64,000 nt of DNA from an uncultured Flavonifractor sp. Its GTDB lineage: Bacteria; Bacillota; Clostridia; Oscillospirales; Oscillospiraceae. Positions 16,072 to 23,384 of the stretch are shown piece after piece (the first letter of the stretch is position 1; every line of letters begins with the position of its first letter). The stretch covers positions 32,430 to 96,429 of the forward strand of contig CANAAV010000007.1 in NCBI GenBank assembly GCA_947346365.1. The letters run 5' to 3'. The translations under genes were made by a program, and so were the position numbers. A model generated the notes under the pieces. It did not search any database and was not told the DNA's origin. It saw only the letters and a list, made by a program, of their open reading frames with translations.

Positions 16072-17445
16072 TCAGCCGCCGGAGCGCTCCCCCATGGGCA
16101 CGTACTCCCGGTGCTTCCCGACATACTTGTAAGCCGGGCGGATAATCTTGCTCATATTAATCAGCTCTTCCATCCGGTGGGCGCTCCAGCCCGCGCTGCG
16201 GGCCATGGCAAAGATGGGGGTATAGAGCTCTAACGGCAGGTCCAGCATGTGGTAGACAAACCCCGAATAAAAGTCCACATTAGCCGACACACCCTTATAC
16301 ATGGTCCGTTCTCCGGAAATAATCTCCGGTCCCAGGCGCTCCACCAGGGAATACAGTTCGTATTCCTCGTTGCGCCCCTTCTCGCGGGAAAGTTTTTCCA
16401 CAAAAGAGCGCAGGACATTGGCGCGGGGATCCGAGAGAGAGTAAACCGCGTGGCCCATGCCGTAAATCAGCCCCGCCTTGTCAAAGGCCCGCTTATCCAG
16501 CAGAGCCTGGAGATAGTGACGGACCTCGTCCTCGTCCTTCCAGTCGTGGACCTGCTCCTTCATATCCTCAAACATCTGGATAACCTTGATATTTGCGCCG
16601 CCGTGCTTGGGTCCCTTCAGGGACGCCAAAGCAGCCGCCATGCAGGAATACGTGTCTGTGCCCGAGGAGGTGACCACATGGGTGGTAAAGGTGGAATTGT
16701 TGCCGCCGCCGTGCTCGGCGTGAAGAATCAGGCAGATATCCAGCACATGGGCCTCCCAAAAAGAGTAGGAGGAGTCCGAGCGCAGCAGGGAGAGAATATT
16801 TTCCGCCGTGGACAGCTCCGCCTGGGGAGCGTGGATGTACAGGGAGCTGCCGCTTTTATAGGTGAACGCCTGGTAGCCGTAAACTGCCAGCACGGGGAAC
16901 AGCGCAATCATCTGCACACACTGGCGCATCACGTTGGGCAGCGAGATATCGTCGGCCCGCTCGTCATAGCAGGCCAGGTTGAGCACACTGCGGGCCAGGG
17001 AATTCATAATGTCCTGGCTGGGCGCTTTTAAAATCACGTCCCGAACAAAATTGTTGGGCAGAGAGCGGTAATAGGCCAGCTGCCGCTGAAACTCAGCCAG
17101 CTCTCCGGCGCTGGGCAGGCAGCCCAGCAGCAGCAGGTACGCGGTCTCCTCAAAGCCAAAGCGCCCCTCCTTCAGGGCGCCGCCTACCAGCTGTTCCACG
17201 TCTATCCCCCGGTAGTAGAGCTTGCCCTCGCAGGGGACCTCCACTGCGTCCACCACGCGCTTGGCTACAATGTCCGACACCTCTGTCAGCCCCGCCAGAA
17301 CACCCTTCCCGTTTAAGTCCCGCAGCCCCCGTTTTACATCGTACGTTACGTAGTCCTCCGGGTCAATGCCGCTGTTTCTTAGCACCTGCCGCGCAAGGTT
17401 CTCGATCTCCGGTGTAATGTCAAAATAGTTTGGATTGCTCGCCAT
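16072..17445 (-). CDS. gltA: Citrate synthase (complete)
   Basis: A complete 457-residue citrate synthase, which makes citrate from acetyl-CoA and oxaloacetate. The active-site histidines are in LHAEHGGGN and YGMGHAVY and the aspartate in SANVDFYSG. It is of the longer clostridial type with an N-terminal extension (residues 1-60). It is the paralogue of the truncated copy at the left edge. A transcription terminator separates it from obgE. Upstream, CTTAACCATTAAG (about 17501-17513) is a perfect inverted repeat that could be an operator. Confidence 0.96.
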   Translation of the reverse strand: MASNPNYFDITPEIENLARQVLRNSGIDPEDYVTYDVKRGLRDLNGKGVLAGLTEVSDIVAKRVVDAVEVPCEGKLYYRGIDVEQLVGGALKEGRFGFEETAYLLLLGCLPSAGELAEFQRQLAYYRSLPNNFVRDVILKAPSQDIMNSLARSVLNLACYDERADDISLPNVMRQCVQMIALFPVLAVYGYQAFTYKSGSSLYIHAPQAELSTAENILSLLRSDSSYSFWEAHVLDICLILHAEHGGGNNSTFTTHVVTSSGTDTYSCMAAALASLKGPKHGGANIKVIQMFEDMKEQVHDWKDEDEVRHYLQALLDKRAFDKAGLIYGMGHAVYSLSDPRANVLRSFVEKLSREKGRNEEYELYSLVERLGPEIISGERTMYKGVSANVDFYSGFVYHMLDLPLELYTPIFAMARSAGWSAHRMEELINMSKIIRPAYKYVGKHREYVPMGERSGG

Positions 17446-17558
17446 TGAAGACCTCCCATTCCAGTTTGCTTCCGCGTTTTACGGAATATCGTTAACGTCT
17501 TAACCATTAAGATAGCATAAAAGTATGTACAAATCGTGAATCCGGCAAAAATTCCCCC

Positions 17559-17593
17559 AAAAAAGGGAAAGACTGCGGATAATGCCCGCAGTC
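17559..17593 (-). terminator. Intrinsic terminator after corA
   Basis: On the minus strand an 8-bp stem (17593-17586 with 17578-17571) is followed by TTTCCCTTTTTT. Confidence 0.7.
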
Positions 17594-17607
17594 TCCGCCC
17601 AAAAGGG

Positions 17608-18531
17608 TCAAAACAGATCTCTGCGCTTCAAAATAACGGCCACCAAGAGGATGGCCAGTCCCGCCGCTACCAGCGGGAACCACCAGAACTGGTCGAAAGG
17701 CAGCCCCGCCACATTCATCCCATAGAAGCCGAAAATGATATTGGGGATGGTCAGCAGGATGGTGATAGAGGTGAGAACCTTCATGATCACATTCAGATTG
17801 TTGGAAATCACCGAGGCAAAGGCATCCATCATGCCGGAAATAATCGAAGAGTAGATGTTCGCCATTTCAATGGCCTGGCGCACCTCAATCAGCACATCCT
17901 CCAGCAGGTCGTGGTCCTCCTCATAGAGGGTGACGATGCGCCCGCGCAGAATCTTCTCCAGGGTGACCTCGTTGGCCTTCAGGGAGGTATTGAAATAGAC
18001 CAGGGATTTTTCCAGGTCCAGCAGCTGGATAAGCTCTTTGTTCCGCTGGGATTTGTAGAGCTGCCGCTCCATATAGTTATAAATTTTGTCAATCTGCTTT
18101 AAGTACTGCAAATAGCGCTTGGCCACCTGGAGCAGCATATACAGAATAAAACTGGTGCGTTTTTGGGTCTCCGCCCCCCGGACCAGGCCGTCCTGCATAT
18201 CCTTTAGAATAGAGGACTCCTTCAGGCAGACGGTGATGATGTGCTTCTCCGTCACGATGATGCCCAGCGGCAGGGTCGAGTAAACTACCGCGTCGTCCTT
18301 CTCCACGGAGGGCAGGTCGATGATGATGAGGGTCTGTCCGTCCTCGGTGTCAATGCGGGAGGTTTCCTCTTCATCCAGGGCGGCCCGCAGAAAGGCCGGC
18401 TCCACACCCAGGGTTGCGGCGGCGGTGGTCAGCTCGTCCTCGCTGGGGTAGGTGAGATTCACCCAGCAGCCGTCCTGAATTGCCTCTAGCTTGGTCATTT
18501 TCCCGTCAATGGTCTTGTGGATGCTCAGCAA
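17608..18531 (-). CDS. corA: CorA-family divalent metal (Mg2+) transporter
   Basis: A CorA-type channel for Mg2+ (or Co2+/Ni2+) in the cytoplasmic membrane. The long cytoplasmic N-terminal domain is followed by two C-terminal membrane helices; the signature GMN is in FGFYGMNVAG at the end of helix 1. I place the start at a TTG (18531) giving LSIHKTIDGK, the usual family start, with GGAAAGG upstream; an ATG at 18498 is the alternative. The frame stays open further upstream but runs into the leader terminator. The long leader (about 280 nt) contains a small ORF and a strong terminator, suggesting control by attenuation. Confidence 0.88.
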   Translation of the reverse strand: MLSIHKTIDGKMTKLEAIQDGCWVNLTYPSEDELTTAAATLGVEPAFLRAALDEEETSRIDTEDGQTLIIIDLPSVEKDDAVVYSTLPLGIIVTEKHIITVCLKESSILKDMQDGLVRGAETQKRTSFILYMLLQVAKRYLQYLKQIDKIYNYMERQLYKSQRNKELIQLLDLEKSLVYFNTSLKANEVTLEKILRGRIVTLYEEDHDLLEDVLIEVRQAIEMANIYSSIISGMMDAFASVISNNLNVIMKVLTSITILLTIPNIIFGFYGMNVAGLPFDQFWWFPLVAAGLAILLVAVILKRRDLF

Positions 18532-18571
18532 AAAAATCACGCCTTTCCCGGCGCGGGGCCCAAAAGGGTAC

Positions 18572-18656
18572 AAAAAACCGCGCGCCGTTGTGTCATTGCG
18601 CCCCAGCGGAGAGGCGCTCCTCTCCACACGGGTGCGGCGGCGACACCGGCGCGCGG
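18572..18656 (-). terminator. Strong intrinsic terminator inside the corA leader
   Basis: On the minus strand CCGCGCGCCG (18656-18647) pairs with CGGCGCGCGG (18587-18578), extended by GTGTC/GACAC, and is followed at once by TTTTTT (18577-18572). A second GGAGAGG/CCTCTCC hairpin lies inside. It sits between the promoter and the corA start, so corA expression requires read-through. Confidence 0.75.
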
Positions 18657-18748
18657 ACAGGCGGCATTATACCGCCCAGCCACGGAGCGGATGCGCCGCA
18701 CTGGTTAAACAGCATTCTCGACTCAAAGGGTCGCTGCTCACGGCACAT
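18593..18748 (-). CDS. Candidate 51-residue proline-rich leader peptide of corA
   Basis: A 51-codon frame preceded by AAAGGAG at good spacing from its ATG. It has no homology I recognise. Its second half is proline-rich (Pro at 29, 30, 34, 37, 38 and 40, within IMPPVRAPVSPPHP). The codons for that half form the left arm of the leader terminator, and the stop codon lies in its right arm. By analogy with the proline-rich MgtP/MgtL and CorL leader peptides of enteric bacteria, ribosome progress through it could decide whether the terminator forms. This is inference from layout. Confidence 0.45.
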   Translation of the reverse strand: MCREQRPFESRMLFNQCGASAPWLGGIMPPVRAPVSPPHPCGEERLSAGAQ

Positions 18749-18816
18749 ATCACTCCTTTATCCATTCAGATAAAACCGCCCCGTCCCAGCCGGAGCGGCA
18801 GCGGTTGTTCCTTTTT

Positions 18817-18845
18817 ATTATAAGCCCGTCCCATTCGAATTGCAA
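18817..18845 (-). promoter_or_regulatory. Promoter of corA leader
   Basis: On the minus strand: TTGCAA (18845-18840), 17-bp spacer, TATAAT (18822-18817). It predicts a transcript start near 18810, about 60 nt before the leader peptide. Confidence 0.75.
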
Positions 18846-19041
18846 GAAAAACCTTCTCAAGTTCCCATGGAAATCCTGGGCAGGCGTTCCTGATTTCCAC
18901 CTCTCCGGGGCACCCGGCATGCGGGCGTTTTTACCGGCGGTGAGAACCGCGGCGCACGCCTTTCCCTCACATCCCTCGCCTGCACGGCGCATCCCGTGCA
19001 GGCAAGCGGCCGCAATTGGAGGCGGAAAAACCGGGAGGAGT

Positions 19042-19080
19042 CCAAAAGAAAAGACCGCCTTTGGCGGTCTTTTCTTTTGG
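19042..19080 (-). terminator. Intrinsic terminator after tRNA-Gly
   Basis: A perfect 18-bp stem (19042-19059 with 19063-19080) with a 3-nt loop, beginning in the encoded CCA end of the tRNA and containing a run of T residues on the exit side. Confidence 0.85.
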
Positions 19081-19153
19081 AGCAGGTGACGAGGCTCGAA
19101 CTCGCTACCTCCACCTTGGCAAGGTGGCGCTCTACCAGATGAGCTACACCTGC
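19078..19153 (-). tRNA. tRNA-Gly (GCC anticodon)
   Basis: A 76-nt cloverleaf on the minus strand: acceptor GCAGGTG/CACCTGC, anticodon stem CCACC/GGTGG with loop TTGCCAA (anticodon GCC), T loop TTCGAGC, discriminator T and an encoded CCA. It marks the left side of the island that holds the RADAR-like operon. Confidence 0.97.
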
Positions 19154-19167
19154 AAGTGACGATATAT

Positions 19168-19196
19168 ATTATAGCGAATCTACCTGCCGATGTCAA
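19168..19196 (-). promoter_or_regulatory. Promoter of tRNA-Gly
   Basis: Minus strand TTGACA (19196-19191), 17-bp spacer, TATAAT (19173-19168): perfect consensus, ending 14 bp before the mature tRNA. Confidence 0.9.
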
Positions 19197-19447
19197 GTGT
19201 CATTTTCCGCTTTTCTGGGCCCCTATCCGCCGCTGCCTTTCCCAGCGGATTCGCCCGGTAAAAGCTTCAATTTCTTCGTCTGTTTATACAAAATAAAATT
19301 CTCTATTCTGGGCAAAACATAGAATATTAAATTTTTCAGTTTTTTTGTCGCAAAACGCGCGCCAATCAGATATGATTAGTACAGGAAAGATCTGTCCCTC
19401 CGCCCCAGCCCGAAAAAAGCGCCTTCCTCATCCTACATAAACGGGAA

Positions 19448-19483
19448 AGCACGCTTTCCCGTCCTAAAACGGAAAAGCGTGCT
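19448..19483 (-). terminator. Hairpin after the 74-residue gene
   Basis: Ten-bp stem AGCACGCTTT/AAAGCGTGCT with an inner CCGT/ACGG extension; the T tract on the exit side is short, so it is a weak terminator. Confidence 0.5.
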
Positions 19484-19509
19484 GGTGGGGAAGGTTTTGG
19501 AGGCGGAGC

Positions 19510-19734
19510 TTACCGGGAAAACTGCTGCGCCTGATAGGCGCTGCGCTTGAGCTGCTCGTACTCTTCAGAATTCCGGAAATAGCTGGCAGTACCGGCGCTG
19601 CGGTAAAGCGCCTTGTACAGGGCGGGAGGGAGTTGTTTCCTGCTGTGGGAAACTTTGATAACCGCTGCCGTCTGCTCCGGCGCGGCGGCCGCCCTGGTTG
19701 CAGGCGGCACTGTCATGGGTTGCATTTTAGTCAT
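19510..19734 (-). CDS. Hypothetical 74-residue basic protein
   Basis: A 74-residue protein that I do not recognise. The N-terminal third is Ala/Pro/Thr-rich and probably disordered; the C-terminal half (residues 40-74) is Tyr/Gln/Arg-rich and likely helical. There is no signal peptide or membrane helix. It looks real because it has AGGAGGG at a good distance from its ATG and a near-consensus promoter (19783-19811) with a short hairpin-bearing leader. It is divergent from the RADAR-like operon. Its role is unknown. Confidence 0.6.
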   Translation of the reverse strand: MTKMQPMTVPPATRAAAAPEQTAAVIKVSHSRKQLPPALYKALYRSAGTASYFRNSEEYEQLKRSAYQAQQFSR

Positions 19735-19782
19735 TCATATATTCCCTCCTATGGCGCGGCAACGCGCCAAATTACGTTCAAC

Positions 19783-19811
19783 AGCATACCATACCATACG
19801 GTTTTTGTCAA
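19783..19811 (-). promoter_or_regulatory. Promoter of the 74-residue gene
   Basis: Minus strand TTGACA (19811-19806), 17-bp spacer, TATGCT (19788-19783). A GGCGCG/CGCGCC hairpin lies in the leader just before the ribosome site. Confidence 0.75.
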
Positions 19812-19898
19812 CTGCCTCCCGTGGTTTTCTCCTGGGCAATTTTTACCCTGGCGAACCTTTGAAAAACCCGTATGGCGCGTTCCCTGCCGTATACGCGG

Positions 19899-19965
19899 AA
19901 GGGACCCCGCTGGGGGTCCACCAGCGGCCTCCCGCAGCGGCGGGCGGCCGCGGGTCCCTTTTTAT
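19899..19965 (+). terminator. Three-way-junction terminator-like element upstream of RADAR-like operon
   Basis: An outer stem (AAGGGACCC 19899-19907 with GGGTCCCTT 19952-19960) encloses two hairpins (CGCTGG/CCAGCG and GCC-CCCGC/GCGGG-GGC) and is followed by TTTATTA. It could end a rightward transcript or attenuate rdrA. I see no clear promoter between it and rdrA. Confidence 0.5.
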
Positions 19966-20120
19966 TAATATGCCCTGGATCTCAAAAGGATACTTGTAAA
20001 CCGGCACAATTGTTCTGCCAGCCGTCCCATACATTGGATTGTGAAAGACCGGCATCGTGAGCTTGCAATTTTATCCCTGCCCTCCGGCGGGAGAGCCAAA
20101 TAGACTGAGGAGGAGAGAAC

Positions 20121-23100
20121 ATGACGTTGAATGATCAGCCGCGCATTACCGGCGGCGAGCCCAGCCGCAAGCTGGGCGTCAAATACCTGGACACGGAACA
20201 GATGGGCAACACCTTTCCGGATTATCAGGCGCTGCTGGACCGGATTGAGGAGCACCGGCAGATTGCCGACTACGCCGCCCGCCTTCCGGGGCGGGAGCAT
20301 ACCGCCAAACGCCAGCCTCAGATGTACGACAATGTCTATGCCGTGCTGGGGGGCCGCGGCACGGGCAAGAGCTCCGTAATCCTTACCCTGTGCGAGTGGT
20401 TAAAGCAAGACAGGAATCACCAGGATTTGGTGTTCCCCATCATCACGCCGGAGATCATCAGCGAGGACAACTGCTCCATACTGGGCTGGATCATGTCCAT
20501 GACGGAACAGATCGTTACTCAAATTGAAGAGCGGGTCAAGCAGATGCGCGGCCGGTACGATCCCCGGTCTTATCCAACCTTTGAGCGCATTGGCCAGGTG
20601 GATTTTTTTAAGGACTGTCTGTTTAACTCCCATAACCAGCTGCGCGAGCACTACCAGGCCCTTATGCGGGACAGCATTCAGGACGATATTCCCCCCACCG
20701 CCTTCCCTTTTGACGAGGCGGTGGGCCTGCGGGTGCACCTCTCCCATAAGCAGTACCAGCTGATTCAGCGGCTCAACCAGTTCTGGGACGAGCTGTCCGA
20801 AACCTGGCGGGAGCTCAACCAATTGGACCACGATCTCCACTCCGGCATTTCTCATGGACAGTCCGAAACCCGGGTGCCCCAGCCGCTCATCATCCTCTTT
20901 TTTGACGACATCGACCTGGTGCCTGAGCGGAGCATGGAGCTGCTCAACTCCACCTTTCAGTATTTTACCCATTCCAGTATTGTGCTGATTATCACGGCGG
21001 CGGAGAAGGTTTTAAAGGAGGTCATTCAGCTTCGAATGCTGGAGCGGACGGTGGGCTCCACGTATAACTCCCTGCTGCTGGACGCTCACCCTGTCAAGCG
21101 CAAGGTCCATTCGGACAGCATGTGGAAGTCTATCCAGAACATGGCCAAAGAGTATTACAACAAGGTCCTCCCGCCGGCCAACCGCTACCGCCTGCGCCGG
21201 TTTGAGAGCATTTCTGAGCGCAGGCGCTATCACTACGCCAACAGCCAGCAGTCCTTTGAAATGCCCCAGGGCGTACACTCTTTCCCTCTGAACGAGTTTC
21301 TGAAAGACCAGGTGGATAAACTTATTCAATCCTTCGAGCTCGAACAGCGCGGCCAGCGGAAGAACTTTCTCCTGTCTGAAAGCGGGAGCTTCCGGGAGAG
21401 CTATTTCATCATCTTTGGGGATAAAAACCGGAATATCGCCAACAGCTGTCTGGAAATTCTCAACTGCACCAGCCAGCTGGGCGCCATTGTCCACACCCAG
21501 GGCCCCAACGGCTATTCCGCCCGGGATTATGAGGGGATGCTCCACATCCTGCGCCACATGGTTCGGGCGCTGATGCTCTCTATCTCCGACCTGGCGGACC
21601 TCTCCGAGCAAGTCGACCGGTTTTTGTACCGGCACGGTCCGGACAATCTCCCCTATGTGGACTATACCGCTGCCCTGGACTGCTATTTGGACGAGCGCCG
21701 GAAGGTGGGGTTCGCCAGCCAGAAAAGAGCCGACAGCGGCGACGAATCCCCCTCCCGGGAAGGCCTGGAAGGTCAGGAAACCCGCGCGGACGTCAGCCGC
21801 CTTCATCAGCGCACGGCGATTCATATGATGATTTTATACTTTGCGGAAAACCTGCTCTATCTGATGGTGCCGGACAAGATCGTCCGGGGGGGCTACCCGG
21901 AGCTCTCCTATCTGCTCAACAGCGACAGCTTCAGCCCAGAGACCGCCCACAGCTTTTCCGGCAGCGGCTTTAAGCTCTTCCCCTCTCGCATGGAGATGGA
22001 TCAGTTCCTGGACCGCTCCCCTTTGGTGCTGGAGCACATGGACCGCTATGTGCGGTTTGACCCCTATGACCAAACCTGCATTCAAGACTACCTGCTGGAC
22101 ACCTTCTACAGCCTGTTAAAGTCCCAAAAGGACGGGGCCTCGCTGCTGCGCGGCTACCAGATCACCGACCGGGAGTGGGTGCGCTCGGTGCTGTCCATGC
22201 TCTTTCTCCGCTACAGCGGCGTAACCCAGGTGGACCGGGGATTTTTGGAGTTCGCCGTAAAAGAGCGCAATCAGCTGGAATGCGTCAACTTCGGCGGGCC
22301 CCTCAACGCCGCTATTGTCCGGGAGCTGGAGAGCTTCCTGCGCTCCAGCAGTCTGGAGGAGACCGCCGCCGCGCGGCTGAAGGAGCTGGAGAATATCCTC
22401 AAAAACCCCCAGCAGGAGTGGGACATCCCCTTGGACGAGCAATTTCTGCGCGGCAGCAACCTATCCGTACAGGAAAAAAACCTCCAGTTCGAGCAGCTGA
22501 AAAAGGAACAGGCCACCCGCTTCATCCAGGGCTATTTCCTGCGCAGCTGGGCGGCCGAGCACGGCCGGGACGGAGGCGACGGTCAGGACAAGGAGCTCAG
22601 CTTCCGCCTGATTGCCTTTGTGGAGGCGATCATCCGCCGGGCGGCCAAGGCGATCCTCTCCTGCACCCGGCTCCAGCTGCGCAAAGACACGCTGGAGAAG
22701 CTGCAAACCTTGATGTCCCACAACTACAGCGTCTCCCTGGATCTGCTGCAGCAGCGCAATCTGCTGCGCGCGGAAGTTGACCGGGGCATGCGCTGGTTTG
22801 AGGCCCATCCTAACGAAGCCGCCACCCAGTACGCTTTTCCCAGCGAGCCGATGCTCAACTATGTCTTCACCCTGTACGACGCTCTTTTTGACACTGCTTC
22901 GGTGCCGGACGAAACCCTGGAGTATTTCCGGGCGGAGCTGATGGATCAATATTTCAAGCTGCTGGAGCTGCTCCGGCTCTACGACCGCTATGAGAGCCGC
23001 CCTGTCTCCCCCTTCCTGCCCCTTGACCTGGAGGACATGGCGGAACAGACCTCCTTCCTGCCGGAGCAGCAGGAGTCATCGGAAGAATTTCACCTGGCTT

Positions 23101-23384
23101 TCTCCTCCTGGATTATTTTGGATCTCAAGACGGCGGAATTTCTGATTCCCTACTATTTTGCCGCGCGGATGAAGGTGGCCCTGAGCACTCCCACGCCCAA
23201 AGCCGGTCCCCGCCACAGCCGGATCGTCCAGTATCCGGACCGGGACGCCGTGGACCAGGAGCTGAAAAAGCTCTATAAGAGCCTCACCACTTCCAGGGGA
23301 AGCAGCATGCTGCGGGCCATTATGAACGAGGTGCGCACCGATTTGGCCCAGCAGTACATCAAGCGCCTGGAGAACGCCCTATGA
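20121..23384 (+). CDS. rdrA: RdrA-like AAA+/KAP-type ATPase of a RADAR-like defence system
   Basis: A 1087-residue ATPase. Walker A is GGRGTGKSS (residues 77-85) and Walker B is LIILFFDDID (256-265), followed by a sensor-like IVLIITAAE. The remaining 750 residues are helical and have no motif I can name. Overlapping by ATGA is a gene for an adenosine-deaminase-fold protein. This pairing, large ATPase then large deaminase, is that of RADAR, in which RdrA assembles with RdrB into a supramolecular complex that deaminates adenosine in RNA or ATP during phage infection. The start follows GGAGGAG. Assignment rests on Walker motifs plus gene context, not on a sequence search. Confidence 0.82.
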   Translation: MTLNDQPRITGGEPSRKLGVKYLDTEQMGNTFPDYQALLDRIEEHRQIADYAARLPGREHTAKRQPQMYDNVYAVLGGRGTGKSSVILTLCEWLKQDRNHQDLVFPIITPEIISEDNCSILGWIMSMTEQIVTQIEERVKQMRGRYDPRSYPTFERIGQVDFFKDCLFNSHNQLREHYQALMRDSIQDDIPPTAFPFDEAVGLRVHLSHKQYQLIQRLNQFWDELSETWRELNQLDHDLHSGISHGQSETRVPQPLIILFFDDIDLVPERSMELLNSTFQYFTHSSIVLIITAAEKVLKEVIQLRMLERTVGSTYNSLLLDAHPVKRKVHSDSMWKSIQNMAKEYYNKVLPPANRYRLRRFESISERRRYHYANSQQSFEMPQGVHSFPLNEFLKDQVDKLIQSFELEQRGQRKNFLLSESGSFRESYFIIFGDKNRNIANSCLEILNCTSQLGAIVHTQGPNGYSARDYEGMLHILRHMVRALMLSISDLADLSEQVDRFLYRHGPDNLPYVDYTAALDCYLDERRKVGFASQKRADSGDESPSREGLEGQETRADVSRLHQRTAIHMMILYFAENLLYLMVPDKIVRGGYPELSYLLNSDSFSPETAHSFSGSGFKLFPSRMEMDQFLDRSPLVLEHMDRYVRFDPYDQTCIQDYLLDTFYSLLKSQKDGASLLRGYQITDREWVRSVLSMLFLRYSGVTQVDRGFLEFAVKERNQLECVNFGGPLNAAIVRELESFLRSSSLEETAAARLKELENILKNPQQEWDIPLDEQFLRGSNLSVQEKNLQFEQLKKEQATRFIQGYFLRSWAAEHGRDGGDGQDKELSFRLIAFVEAIIRRAAKAILSCTRLQLRKDTLEKLQTLMSHNYSVSLDLLQQRNLLRAEVDRGMRWFEAHPNEAATQYAFPSEPMLNYVFTLYDALFDTASVPDETLEYFRAELMDQYFKLLELLRLYDRYESRPVSPFLPLDLEDMAEQTSFLPEQQESSEEFHLAFSSWIILDLKTAEFLIPYYFAARMKVALSTPTPKAGPRHSRIVQYPDRDAVDQELKKLYKSLTTSRGSSMLRAIMNEVRTDLAQQYIKRLENAL

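Larger units (their letters stand above)
19154..19509. other. Intergenic region, AT-rich
   Basis: About 355 bp. It holds the tRNA-Gly promoter (19168-19196, minus), an AT-rich stretch at 19270-19350 and the hairpin after the small gene at 19510. I see no gene in it. Confidence 0.5.

Noticed and set aside
18531-18845. M-box Mg2+ riboswitch in the corA leader
   Set aside because: I could not find the M-box core sequence blocks; the leader peptide and terminator explain the layout better.
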